From Nitrospira_D sp019636945 (GTDB taxonomy: Bacteria > Nitrospirota > Nitrospiria > Nitrospirales > Nitrospiraceae), in NCBI RefSeq assembly GCF_047338595.1, contig NZ_JBLFBO010000008.1, positions 62,001 through 126,000 on the forward strand: DNA of 64,000 nucleotides, in the 5' to 3' direction. Positions within the stretch are counted from its first letter, which is position 1. Every line of letters starts with the position of its first letter. The notes under the pieces were generated by a model that worked only from the letters and a program-made list of their open reading frames with translations, was not told the origin of the DNA and ran no database searches. Positions 16,880 to 25,785 of the stretch are shown piece after piece. Position numbers and translations under genes: made by a program.

Positions 16880-19081
16880 TCACACTCTCCACATTCCTGC
16901 TTCAAAGTCCGGTCCCGGCACGGTAAGCACGGCGGGACGCTGGCTGGGGTACCGGGCCACTTCGAGGCCATGTTCTTGCACCGCGATTGAAAGCTGAATC
17001 GTCTGTCCTGTTTCCAGATCAAGGTCCTTCCAGGGGATCGCCAACTCCAAGACGGTCTGTGCGTGAATCGACTGACGGGAACCGACTGTTTGCCAGGTAT
17101 CCGTTGTCGTCCGGCGAGACAATTGAAATTCGCCTGGGCCTGACAAGGAGAGAGGAAACGTGAGTCGATACTTGGATTGTAGGCCTTGGAACACGATCTC
17201 GACGTCGAAACCGTCTTTCTTAAGATTGGTCTCATCGACGTCGAATCGCATGACAAACTGATCGAGGTTCCAGCCGAAGCGGATGGCCGTGAAGATCCCA
17301 TCGGCCTTCCACATGGCTCCGAGGGGCGGCTGGGTACTGATAGTGCCCGCTCCTCGCCATTCAAAGAAGTTGGTGACCCTACCGTCGATGGTGGGTGTGA
17401 GAAGACCGACTGGCTGTTGAACCATCTCGGAATCAAACGGCATCCCTTTCGCGCAGATTGCTTGGTTGAGTTGGTCTGGAGGCGGGAGGCCCATGTGCGT
17501 CCAGACATTGCGGAGATGCGTTCGGAAGAGGCGATCGAATTCGGGCTTGAAGTCGGTGTCGAAATCGTCACCGTACCACCAGAACCAGTCACTTCCTTCT
17601 GCGGCGTACAGCTCACGCCAGGCGGCTTGAGCACGATCAGGCGGAAGACTCGTCACACGATCCAGCAGTTGCGTGCGAGTGTGCCCAAGCAGGTCCCACC
17701 CACGATTGTCTTCTTGGTGTCCGATCCAAATCTTATAATCGGAATTGATCCAGGAACCTGAATGAAGTGCGGAGAGGTGCTGTGTGGGCGGCATCGAGGC
17801 CAGCGCGGTGGAGACGGTTGAAGAGTGGACCGTCAGTTGTCCGGCCTGATCCAATGCATGGTGCGTCAGGCTTTCATAGAGAAGCGAGAGGAATTGTTCG
17901 CCTCCGTCGTGGTAATGTTCCCAAGGATTTTCACCGTCCAATACAATGGCAATGAGGAGTCGTTCTTGAGGGCTGTCTTGGATGATTCCTTGCAACCGTC
18001 GCGTGACGTCCTCGGCAGCCGCTTCCGGCGTCGTCTTGTGATACACGAATCCAAAGGCATCGGAGATCTCACGGTCGCGGAACAGGATGGCCAGGGATTG
18101 GCCGGCCTCACCGATGTGGTACGGTTGATACAGGGCGGATGATCGCTGCCATGGCTGACCGCCCATTGCGAGGGATCGAGCCAGAATGCCTTCGTCGGTG
18201 GCTAACCAGCGCAGGCCTACTTGATGGACAAGCGGAAGCATCTCGGGACAGACCGATCCTTCTGACGGCCACAGGCCGGATGGAGGCTGCCCGAACGTCT
18301 GTTGATGAAAGAGGACAGCCTCTCGGAGCTGCGCCTCTGCATCGTCCTGGGCCCGGAATCTGGCCGGCAAGGGGAGGTCTGGTCTGGCGCGACGGGTGAT
18401 GTCGGTGTCGATGACTAACGGCAGAATCGGATGAAAGAAGGGAGTCGTGGTGAGCTCGATTTGTCCCCGTTCCATGAGTCGCCGGTACAACGGGACAATC
18501 TCTTGGACCGCTGTACGCTGCAGTGCGAGAACCTCCTGTTTTTCATCCTCGGTGAAGCCACGATTTTTCTGGCGCAGCTCAGCCAGGCGAGGATACCGTC
18601 GGATGGTGCCGTATCCGAACCAGGCCAGGTTGTGCCAAATTTGAAGATCCAAGAGTTCTTGTGTTGAAAACTGACGGGCGATCCGAGGAAGATCGTGATC
18701 ACTGACCTCCAACCCTCGTTTGACGAGCAACTCATGGTATCGGGGATAGGGACGAACCATGGTCGCCCAATTGGCGGAAAAGAAATGCCGAACCAAAAAA
18801 GCCTTTTCTTCGAGCATGAGCTCTGCCGCTGGTCGTTGGGCGTGTTCGAGAAACAGGTCGAGCACCGCTCCGGTTCCAATCTCTTGTAACTGGAGGAGCA
18901 ACGATGGGGTAAAGTTGAATGTCGCGTGTACCTCTGGAAATTGTTGGAGTACATAGGCCATATCATAGTAGGCCTTGGTCGCATGGAGGCGTACCCACGG
19001 CATACTGGCCGATGCGGTTACCGGGTCCGTGTAGTAGGGCTGGTGCATGTGCCAGAAAAAACAGATGTGGACCTGCTTCAT
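16880..19081 (-). CDS. Glycoside hydrolase family 57 protein
   Basis: 733 residues from ATG 19081, chosen for the AAGGA site and because HICFFWHMHQPYY (residues 5-17), the family N-terminus, starts there. Nucleophile Glu274 in GLWPSEGS and acid/base Asp382 in LDGENPW match GH57 catalytic motifs. About residues 540-733 form an additional C-terminal beta-rich domain. GH57 enzymes are retaining alpha-glucan amylases, 4-glucanotransferases or branching enzymes; this subfamily cannot be resolved by eye. No signal peptide, so cytoplasmic glycogen/maltodextrin metabolism is likely. It is transcribed toward galT with a heptad element between. Confidence 0.93.
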   Translation of the reverse strand: MKQVHICFFWHMHQPYYTDPVTASASMPWVRLHATKAYYDMAYVLQQFPEVHATFNFTPSLLLQLQEIGTGAVLDLFLEHAQRPAAELMLEEKAFLVRHFFSANWATMVRPYPRYHELLVKRGLEVSDHDLPRIARQFSTQELLDLQIWHNLAWFGYGTIRRYPRLAELRQKNRGFTEDEKQEVLALQRTAVQEIVPLYRRLMERGQIELTTTPFFHPILPLVIDTDITRRARPDLPLPARFRAQDDAEAQLREAVLFHQQTFGQPPSGLWPSEGSVCPEMLPLVHQVGLRWLATDEGILARSLAMGGQPWQRSSALYQPYHIGEAGQSLAILFRDREISDAFGFVYHKTTPEAAAEDVTRRLQGIIQDSPQERLLIAIVLDGENPWEHYHDGGEQFLSLLYESLTHHALDQAGQLTVHSSTVSTALASMPPTQHLSALHSGSWINSDYKIWIGHQEDNRGWDLLGHTRTQLLDRVTSLPPDRAQAAWRELYAAEGSDWFWWYGDDFDTDFKPEFDRLFRTHLRNVWTHMGLPPPDQLNQAICAKGMPFDSEMVQQPVGLLTPTIDGRVTNFFEWRGAGTISTQPPLGAMWKADGIFTAIRFGWNLDQFVMRFDVDETNLKKDGFDVEIVFQGLQSKYRLTFPLSLSGPGEFQLSRRTTTDTWQTVGSRQSIHAQTVLELAIPWKDLDLETGQTIQLSIAVQEHGLEVARYPSQRPAVLTVPGPDFEAGMWRV

Positions 19082-19179
19082 CGCGGCCGATTCCTTTCGT
19101 TTTTTGAGTATGTCATAGGGGGTATAGGCATGCAATCTGCGGAGAGGTTTTTGGAGACGTGGAGCACTGGGGAAATGAT

Positions 19180-19581
19180 ATGAAATGTTTTCTGCATTCG
19201 TGGGGGCCGGTTTGTGCGTATACTGCGCTTATTTTCTACATGTCGTCGCAGTCGCACCCTGAAGAACAGGTGCCGTTCGTCACTCACTTCAGTGATAAAG
19301 TCTTACATGCCGTTGAATATGCGGTGTTGGGTGCTCTGTGTTACCGGGCTTTTTACGCGACTTCGCGGGAGGGCTGGCGACGGCAGGCGATGCTGTTGGC
19401 CATCGTCTTCACATCGTTGTATGGAGTCAGCGACGAAATCCATCAAGCCTTCGTTCCGTTTCGAGAGTCTAGTTGGCTCGATTGGGTGGCCGATACAATC
19501 GGTGGAGCAATCGGGGCAGGTGTCATGCATCGGGTACTGAGTCTGCGACCGATGAATTCCGTTCCAGAAACCTCACCCTGA
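19180..19581 (+). CDS. VanZ-like small membrane protein
   Basis: 133 residues from ATG 19180 (GGGGAA 5 bases upstream; a GTG at 19159 is an alternative). VanZ-family pattern: an early helix with FYMSSQS, SDKVLHAVEYAVLGAL, then YGVSDEIHQAFVPFRESSWLDWVADTIGGAIGA, with conserved D-EIHQ-FVP and DW-AD residues. Four membrane helices. VanZ-like proteins have no settled biochemical role, though some reduce sensitivity to glycopeptides. It precedes amgK by 62 bases, so a link with cell-wall metabolism is inferred. Confidence 0.88.
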   Translation: MKCFLHSWGPVCAYTALIFYMSSQSHPEEQVPFVTHFSDKVLHAVEYAVLGALCYRAFYATSREGWRRQAMLLAIVFTSLYGVSDEIHQAFVPFRESSWLDWVADTIGGAIGAGVMHRVLSLRPMNSVPETSP

Positions 19582-19643
19582 AGCCAGCTGAACAATACAG
19601 CATTCGTGACAAGCTGCCGGATGCCCGCTATACTCAGCGAGAT

Positions 19644-20747
19644 ATGGTCACGGGCAATCAGACTTCTCCCAAGATACAGTTAGCATCTCCAGATCCTGCC
19701 GTCCTGGCCGATGCGATCGCGATAAAATTGCGGCCGGGTCTTGGCCTGCAGACCACCACGTCGTTGGCCGGTGATGCCTCCAACCGACGGTATTTTCGTG
19801 CAACCCTGACGGGAGGGCCGCCGCATTCTGTCATCGTGATGCAGCTTGCTGAGCCGGAAGGGTTCAAACAGTCCGAGGAGGCGGTCAGTGGAACGGCACA
19901 TCAGATTGCGGAATTGCCGTTTATCAATATCCGGTCTCATTTGGCCGGAGTACAGGTCCCCGTGCCGACACTCTACTATTATGATCAGTCGGCAGGACTC
20001 CTGTATCTGGAAGATTTCGGCGATGTGACCTTAGCGGATGCCGTGAGTCGTGCCGATCAGGCTCAGGTGAAGTCGCTTTACAGGCAGGCTATTGACGTGC
20101 TCGTGCAGATGCAGATCAACGTTACCAAGGCGAATGATCGCACCTGTCTTGCGTTTCATCGTGGGTTTGATGCTCCGTTACTGATGTGGGAGTTTGAGCA
20201 CTTTCTGGAGTATGGAGTCGAGGTGCGGAACGGCAACCCGTTGGCCGATGTCGATGCGGAGGCTATTCGGGGAGTGTTCAAGAATATTGCCGATCAGTTA
20301 GCCGGTCAACCGCAGATCTTTACGCATCGTGATTATCATTCCCGTAACCTGATGGTCGACGGAACACGACTTGGTGTGATCGACTTTCAAGATGCGTTGA
20401 TGGGGCCGGCCACCTACGACTTGGCGTCACTGGTGCGGGATGCCTACATCCAACTCGATGAGGCGTTGGTCGATGAATTAGTGGAGTACTATCAGGACCA
20501 AATGACCGACCAAGGTGTCGGAGGTATCGATCGAGCGGCCTTCCGCCGCCTGTTTGATCTCACGAGTGTCCAGCGAAATCTGAAGGCAGCCGGTCGGTTC
20601 GTTTACATCGATCGCATCAAGGGCAATCCGAAGTTTTTGGCGGATATCCCTCGTGTCCTGAGTTACGTCAAACGGAATCTTGAAAAATATCGGGAGTTGG
20701 AACCGCTCCGGAAGCATCTCGCTCCATATGTGCCTGAATTGCAATAG
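19644..20747 (+). CDS. amgK: N-acetylmuramate/N-acetylglucosamine kinase-like phosphotransferase
   Basis: 367 residues from ATG 19644; the frame is open upstream over the VanZ 3' end, but family-like sequence starts about residue 35. Aminoglycoside phosphotransferase fold: SLAGDASNRRYFR, catalytic loop FTHRDYHSRNLMVD and metal-binding VIDFQDALMGPATYDLASL. In Pseudomonas the AmgK-MurU pair converts recycled MurNAc into UDP-MurNAc, bypassing de novo synthesis and fosfomycin-sensitive MurA. The next gene is MurU-like, which supports the call. Stop codon directly abuts the heptad element. Confidence 0.9.
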   Translation: MVTGNQTSPKIQLASPDPAVLADAIAIKLRPGLGLQTTTSLAGDASNRRYFRATLTGGPPHSVIVMQLAEPEGFKQSEEAVSGTAHQIAELPFINIRSHLAGVQVPVPTLYYYDQSAGLLYLEDFGDVTLADAVSRADQAQVKSLYRQAIDVLVQMQINVTKANDRTCLAFHRGFDAPLLMWEFEHFLEYGVEVRNGNPLADVDAEAIRGVFKNIADQLAGQPQIFTHRDYHSRNLMVDGTRLGVIDFQDALMGPATYDLASLVRDAYIQLDEALVDELVEYYQDQMTDQGVGGIDRAAFRRLFDLTSVQRNLKAAGRFVYIDRIKGNPKFLADIPRVLSYVKRNLEKYRELEPLRKHLAPYVPELQ

Positions 20748-20820
20748 AGGACTGAGGGATGAGGACTGAGGACTGAGCATCGAATTATTGACTCAGCACT
20801 CAGCACTCAGTCCCCAGCAC
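20748..20820. repeat. Heptad-period hairpin element between amgK and murU
   Basis: Left arm AGGACTG, AGGGATG, AGGACTG, AGGACTG, AGCATCG in exact 7-bp steps. Right arm GACTCAG, CACTCAG, CACTCAG, TCCCCAG (20790-20817). The arms are complementary in their words and separated by a short AT-rich centre. It starts one base after the amgK stop and ends 8 bases before the murU start, so it makes up the entire spacer. Confidence 0.85.
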
Positions 20821-20828
20821 TAGATCCT

Positions 20829-21578
20829 GTGAGAGCCATGATTCTAGCGGCTGGTCTGGGGACTCGCCTCAGGCCGTTGACGAACACAATTCCTAAGCCG
20901 TTACTCCCGATTGCCGGTACCCCGCTCATTGTCTGGAATTTATTGCTGCTGAAGCGGCATGGATTTCACCACGTCGTCATCAATTTGCATTATCTCGGGC
21001 CAATGATCGAGCAGGCGTTGGGCGACGGTTCGAAGTTCGGGATGCGGATCATCTACTCCCATGAACCGATCATCCTCGGAACCGGCGGAGGCATCAAGAA
21101 GGCCGAGCCATATTTTTCAGGAGAACCGGTGTTGATCCTGAACGCGGATACGTTGGTCGAACTCGATCTCGAAGCCTTGCGGGACTTTCATCGCTCGCGA
21201 GGAGCGGCGGCGACCTTGGCCTTGCGGGAAGATCAGGATGCCGAGCGCTGGGGCTTGGTCGAGGTGGGAGAGCAGGATCGGATCGTGCGGATCACGGGGC
21301 GAGGAGTCAGAGAGGCTACGACGATCGCACGGCGTATGTTTGCAGGGATTCACATCCTTCATCCCCGGCTGTTGCAGCAAGTGCCGAAGGGGGTTGTGTC
21401 CTCAATCATTGATCCCTACGTGGCGGCTATCGAACAGGGAGAACCCGTACTTGGCTATGATCTTCACGGATACTGGTCGGACATCGGAACGACCGAACGC
21501 TATACACAGGCGGAGCACGATGCCCGTTCCGGGCGGATTCGATTGGAAGAACGTTCCCCTCACGGTATATCTCACTAA
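20829..21578 (+). CDS. murU: N-acetylmuramate-1-phosphate uridylyltransferase-like protein
   Basis: 249 residues from GTG 20829 (MRAMILAAG is the family N-terminus; ATG 20838 would trim it). Nucleotidyltransferase: MILAAGLGTRLRPLT, KPLLPIAGTPLI, GTGGGIKKAE, LNADTLV, and WSDIGTTERY near the end. It activates a sugar-1-phosphate with UTP; next to amgK the substrate is inferred to be MurNAc-1-phosphate. No good Shine-Dalgarno is present because the heptad element occupies the upstream region. Confidence 0.87.
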   Translation: MRAMILAAGLGTRLRPLTNTIPKPLLPIAGTPLIVWNLLLLKRHGFHHVVINLHYLGPMIEQALGDGSKFGMRIIYSHEPIILGTGGGIKKAEPYFSGEPVLILNADTLVELDLEALRDFHRSRGAAATLALREDQDAERWGLVEVGEQDRIVRITGRGVREATTIARRMFAGIHILHPRLLQQVPKGVVSSIIDPYVAAIEQGEPVLGYDLHGYWSDIGTTERYTQAEHDARSGRIRLEERSPHGISH

Positions 21579-21627
21579 TCACCAGACTCGTCAACAGTGT
21601 GCTGTTTGGCCGAGTCCGCCGTGCCGC

Positions 21628-22995
21628 TTAGACTTTTTGATGTTTGAGGAGGCGTGCGAGATAAGTGCGCTGGAGTTTGAGCGACTCGGCTGCTTTGGTT
21701 TGATTGCCCTCGGCCCGTTCCATGGCGCGTGTGATGATGTACCGGCTGTGCTCCTCCATGGACTCATGGTAGGGCAGGTCGAGGTAGGATTGTAGCGCGT
21801 CCTCCTCGTTCTGACGGAGATCTCCATCATCTGATAGGAGTGCCAGCATGTCCGGCTCGATCGTGTCTTTGGGGCTGAGGACGACGGCTCGGGCGATGAC
21901 GTTGTCCAATTCGCGGATATTGCCGGGCCATGGGTATCGGGTTAACGCCTCCACGGCAGCCGGACTGAGGACCATCCCGGTGCGCTTAGCATCTCGCGTG
22001 TGTCGCTCCAAGAAGAATTGTGCAAGCGCGGGAACATCTCCCTGGCGCTCACGGAGTGGTGGGAGCGTCAGCGTGACGACATTGAGACGAAAGTACAGAT
22101 CTTCCCGAAACTGCCCCGTCTTGACGGCCTGCCGAAGGTCCCTATTGGTGGCGGCGATGATGCGGATGTTGACTGATACGGTTTTGGATCCACCGACGCG
22201 TTGGAACTCCCGGTCTTGAAGTACACGGAGCAGCTTGGCCTGCAGGGTGAGCGGCATATCCCCAATTTCGTCGAGGAAGACCGTACCACCATCGGCCATT
22301 TCCAGTTTGCCCTTTTGCTGCCGATCCGCTCCAGTGAATGCCCCGCGTTCATGGCCGAAGAGTTCATTCTCGAGGAGTGTCTCGGTCAACGCCACACAGT
22401 TAATGACGATGAGCGGCATGGCACAACGAGGACTCCACTGATGAATCGAGCGTGCAAAGAGTTCTTTCCCCGTCCCACTCTCACCTAGCAGTAACACCCC
22501 GGCATCGGATTTGGCGGCTCGCTGTGCTGCTTCAACGACGGAGCGGATCGATGGGCTGTTGCCTACGATATTCGCATAACGACCGTCAACCTCAGAGCGG
22601 AGATAAGCAACGTGTCGTCGGAGTGTGTCCCGCTCCAGCGCTTTACGGATGACGATGAGGAGATGGTCATTGTCGAGAGGCTTGGTCAGAAAGTCGTACG
22701 CGCCTTCTTTCATGGCTTCGACGGCGGCCTGAATGGAAGCATGCGCGGTCATTACGATGACCGGAGGGCTGTCCGCTGGTTTCATCTGAGCTAAGCGCTT
22801 GAGCACATCAAGGCCGGAGAGTTTGGGTAACGTCAGGTCCAGCAGGACGAGGTGAGGCGACTCATGCACAATGAGATCAAGAGCCTGCTGTCCATCAAGT
22901 GCGGTAACGGTCTTGTATCCGGAGGCCTGCAGTCGATCCTCCAGCATCAGTACGATGTCTGGATCGTCGTCAACGATGAGAATCTTTGCGTTCAT
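21628..22995 (-). CDS. NtrC-type sigma-54 response regulator
   Basis: 455 residues. Receiver domain 1-120 with acidic pocket Asp9-Asp10 and phosphoacceptor Asp53, Thr and Lys at VMTAHAS and LTKPL. AAA+ domain about 143-370 with GESGTGKE, GAFTGA (sigma-54 contact), LDEIGDM and the R-finger region. C-terminal Fis-type helix-turn-helix (EGNQTKAAESLKLQRTYLARLL). It activates sigma-54 promoters after phosphorylation. No histidine kinase is adjacent, so the signal is unknown. A heptad element lies directly upstream of the start. Confidence 0.95.
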   Translation of the reverse strand: MNAKILIVDDDPDIVLMLEDRLQASGYKTVTALDGQQALDLIVHESPHLVLLDLTLPKLSGLDVLKRLAQMKPADSPPVIVMTAHASIQAAVEAMKEGAYDFLTKPLDNDHLLIVIRKALERDTLRRHVAYLRSEVDGRYANIVGNSPSIRSVVEAAQRAAKSDAGVLLLGESGTGKELFARSIHQWSPRCAMPLIVINCVALTETLLENELFGHERGAFTGADRQQKGKLEMADGGTVFLDEIGDMPLTLQAKLLRVLQDREFQRVGGSKTVSVNIRIIAATNRDLRQAVKTGQFREDLYFRLNVVTLTLPPLRERQGDVPALAQFFLERHTRDAKRTGMVLSPAAVEALTRYPWPGNIRELDNVIARAVVLSPKDTIEPDMLALLSDDGDLRQNEEDALQSYLDLPYHESMEEHSRYIITRAMERAEGNQTKAAESLKLQRTYLARLLKHQKV

Positions 22996-23001
22996 ACATC
23001 A

Positions 23002-23090
23002 GACGTGAGGTGTGATGGGTCAAACGTGAAGCAACGATGCTGTTGTATGCTCGTGCGGACAACCCCTCACTGCCCACTCACCACCCTTCA
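23002..23090. repeat. Heptad-period element upstream of the NtrC-type gene
   Basis: Left part ACGTGAG, GTGTGAT, GGGTCAA, ACGTGAA in 7-bp steps. Right part CCTCACT, GCCCACT, CACCACC, CTTCACT in 7-bp steps. The right arm runs into the stop codon (23088-23090) of the DUF1015 gene. Confidence 0.75.
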
Positions 23091-24413
23091 CTGACCGCCC
23101 ATGACATTGATGACGAGCCCGGTCAACGGTTTCGGATAGAAATACGTGGACTTGTGCGGCATGCGTTCTCCCGCCGCTGCGACGGCCTGGACTTCGCTGA
23201 CTTTGGTCGCGTTCAGCAACAAGGCTCCGGTCCCTGTTCCACGGTACACCCAATCGAGGGCCTCAAGGTCATCCTTGGTGTAGAGAATCGCCTCCTGCTC
23301 CTGTTGGGTTCGGCAGAGTTTGGTGACGATGAGCTGCTGCAGCAGGGAGACGTCGAGTTTAGTGCGAGGTGAAGCCGTTGCGGAAGGCCGATGACTCGGC
23401 TTCAGCGTGAGGGTCACGTATCGAGGATCCCCTTGTCTTGCCAGGCCAAACACCGGCGCCTTCGTCCCTTCCGTCCGTAGGCTGGTGAGGAATTGTGTGC
23501 AAATCTGGTGGCGTGAGGATGGGGTAAAGGGAAATTCTCGAAACTCAAACACGTCGCCCAGCATTTGCTTGATCTGTTCAAACGGAGGTAACGGAGTGGT
23601 GGTGACCCGGTGTGTGGGTAACACCGTCAATCCTGGATCCTCAAGCGGGGCGAGCAGCATGAGGACTGAGTCGTAGGGCTGCGGGCCTGTCGGCGTAGAG
23701 GCCTGTTGTCGCCGGAGTTTTTGATAATTCAACGCCGTTTCATAGCGGTGGTGGCCGTCAGCAATGAACAGCGGCTTGCTCTGCATGGCCTCGGTGATCT
23801 GTTTCAGCACGCGGTTGTCGGTGACAGTCCACAGGCGTTCTCGACAACCGGCCTCGTCCTGGAAGTCATAGCAGGCTGGTTTGCCGTTTGTCTCGGTTTC
23901 CAAAAGCTGGATAATGATTCCCTGTGGATCGGAGTACAGCGACCAGATTGGGCTGAAATTCGCTCGACAGGCCTCAATGAGATTCAGCCGATCGGTCTTC
24001 GCTGCCGCACGCGTGTTCTCATGAGGATAGATGTGCCCGGAGTCCAGCGCCTCCAGTTTGACCAATGCCAGGAATCCACGCAGCACTTTCGTGGGAGCGT
24101 CGGGAGCTGAGTAGGGTGGACGATATTCGATTGTGTGGTAATAGATGGTCGGTTGCGCATCACGCTTGAGGATCCCTTCCGTGATCCAGCTTTGGAGCGT
24201 TGCAGCCGCACGGGTATAGCGGTTGTGCGTCGCACTGTCACCGGGCTGGTCGAGCCCTAGTTCCATGCGGATGATATTGTGGGGATGTTGGTCATGGAGC
24301 TGTTTCTGTCCGGCTGCATCGATAATATCGTATGGTGGGGCGATGACCTCCGTGATTGCTCCGACGAGCGTCTGATCGTACCGCAGACCGTGGAACGGAA
24401 AAACCTGTGACAT
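23088..24413 (-). CDS. DUF1015 family protein
   Basis: 441 residues; ATG 24413 has GGGAG seven bases upstream. Family landmarks: VIAPPYDII near the N-terminus, NIIRMELG, YPHENTR, FIADGHHRYETAL in the middle, and a C-terminal ALLLNATKVSEVQAVAAAGERMPHKSTYFYPK with GLVI. The DUF1015 family is widespread but has no established biochemical function that I can name with confidence; the ADGHHRYET motif suggests an active site. It precedes the sigma-54 regulator in the same direction, separated by a heptad element. Confidence 0.9.
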   Translation of the reverse strand: MSQVFPFHGLRYDQTLVGAITEVIAPPYDIIDAAGQKQLHDQHPHNIIRMELGLDQPGDSATHNRYTRAAATLQSWITEGILKRDAQPTIYYHTIEYRPPYSAPDAPTKVLRGFLALVKLEALDSGHIYPHENTRAAAKTDRLNLIEACRANFSPIWSLYSDPQGIIIQLLETETNGKPACYDFQDEAGCRERLWTVTDNRVLKQITEAMQSKPLFIADGHHRYETALNYQKLRRQQASTPTGPQPYDSVLMLLAPLEDPGLTVLPTHRVTTTPLPPFEQIKQMLGDVFEFREFPFTPSSRHQICTQFLTSLRTEGTKAPVFGLARQGDPRYVTLTLKPSHRPSATASPRTKLDVSLLQQLIVTKLCRTQQEQEAILYTKDDLEALDWVYRGTGTGALLLNATKVSEVQAVAAAGERMPHKSTYFYPKPLTGLVINVMGGQ

Positions 24414-24545
24414 GAGCAACTCCCTGGCAATGTCGTGTTCGTAACAGCGACGCCGGTTTGATGGTTACAGGAGAGAGCGGGGTCCTTTCGCCCGACGCCG
24501 TGCCGCTCCCACGGCCTGGCGTTGTTCCGATTGGCGGGAAGACTG

Positions 24546-25550
24546 TTACCGGTCTCGGGTAATCATATAGTCCGCAGCGACGGATAGGGCGCGTCGCGCC
24601 GTACTATCCTCGAAGCAGTCCAGTTCATCCTTCGCGGCCGTGATGTATGCGCGGGCGCGATCCATGGCATAGGTAATCGACCCGAAATTGGCCATCAGTG
24701 ACAGAATGCGCTCCAAATCCGTCGTGCTCAGTGTTCGCGTTTCCATGCGATCTTTGATCATCTGACGGTCCTGTTCGGAGCATTGCTGTAACAAATGCAG
24801 CAGCGGCAGCGTCGCCTTTCCCTGTCGGAGGTCCTGCCCGATCGTTTTGCCGAGTGATTCGCCGTTTGCAATGTAATCCAGCGTGTCATCTGCCACTTGG
24901 AAGGCGATGCCGAGATATTGGCCGAAGCGAAACAGCGCGTCCTGTTGCGGTTCGGATGCTTCGGCGAGAATGGCTCCCATGCGGCACGCCGCTGCAATCA
25001 ATCCCGCCGTCTTGTGTTCGACGATCTTGATGTAATCGATCTCGGGCATGGAGGGATTTCCGTTATAGTAGAGCTGCAACACTTCCCCCTCTGCCATCTT
25101 CTTGCAGGCTTCGGCGAGGACTTCATTAATCCCCTGACTCTGAAATTCGACGACCTTACACATCGCTTTCGTATAGAGGTAGTCGCCGACTAGAATACTG
25201 ATTTGGTTTCCCCACACCTTGCGCGCGGTTCGTCTTCCCCTCCGGAGATCGGCATCATCCACCACATCGTCGTGCAAGAGGGTAGCCGTATGGATGAATT
25301 CAACGATACTGCCAAGTTGGTGATGCTCAGCTCCGGTATATCCACAGAGGCGGGCGGAGAGGAGCAAGAGGAGAGGCCTGACCCGTTTCCCTCCGCCGCT
25401 CAGGATGTGTGCGGCGACGGTATTGACCAAGGTCACGCTGGAATCGAGGTTCTTCCGTACGCGATCCTCCACTCCGTCCAGCTCACTTCGATAGGACTCC
25501 CACACATCCGACATGTTGTGCAGGGTCGCGATGACTGGACCTTGTGTCAT
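24546..25550 (-). CDS. Long-chain polyprenyl diphosphate synthase
   Basis: 334 residues. Trans-isoprenyl diphosphate synthase: GGGKRVRPLL, first Asp-rich motif DDVVDD at 94-99, EGEVLQL, KTAGLI, and second motif DDTLDY. The presence of small/large residues before the first motif cannot fix chain length; an octaprenyl/heptaprenyl synthase for quinone side chains is usual for this form. Cytoplasmic. Start uncertain (Met13 is an alternative); no strong ribosome-binding site for either. Confidence 0.92.
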   Translation of the reverse strand: MTQGPVIATLHNMSDVWESYRSELDGVEDRVRKNLDSSVTLVNTVAAHILSGGGKRVRPLLLLLSARLCGYTGAEHHQLGSIVEFIHTATLLHDDVVDDADLRRGRRTARKVWGNQISILVGDYLYTKAMCKVVEFQSQGINEVLAEACKKMAEGEVLQLYYNGNPSMPEIDYIKIVEHKTAGLIAAACRMGAILAEASEPQQDALFRFGQYLGIAFQVADDTLDYIANGESLGKTIGQDLRQGKATLPLLHLLQQCSEQDRQMIKDRMETRTLSTTDLERILSLMANFGSITYAMDRARAYITAAKDELDCFEDSTARRALSVAADYMITRDR

Positions 25551-25785
25551 GCGGCGGATGGTATGGCAGCCAAGGAAATAAAGTCAAGCAAATGAAAGGG
25601 GTATAGGGCCAACGCAATCTTGACAGAGGAAGGACCCATCCAGTAAGTTCCCATCACGGTAACCCATGTGGGTGAGGTCCACCCTGGATACGGATGGGAG
25701 GGTGTGTCCACCCAGGGGTGTTTCCTTGCTCCGTTCCTCACACCATAATATAGAAAAACGTCCATTGTTTGAACGAGATAGATCT
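25551..25785 (+). promoter_or_regulatory. Divergent upstream region of gltB with hairpins
   Basis: 235 bases between the divergent polyprenyl synthase gene and gltB. A consensus TTGACA is at 25620-25625; a matching -10 is poor. GGGTG/CACCC (around 25671-25685) and further GGGTG...CACCC boxes up to 25715 can form competing hairpins in the leader. The direct start region is AT-rich (ATAATATAGAAAAA). Regulation of gltB by leader structure is possible but unproven. Confidence 0.3.
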
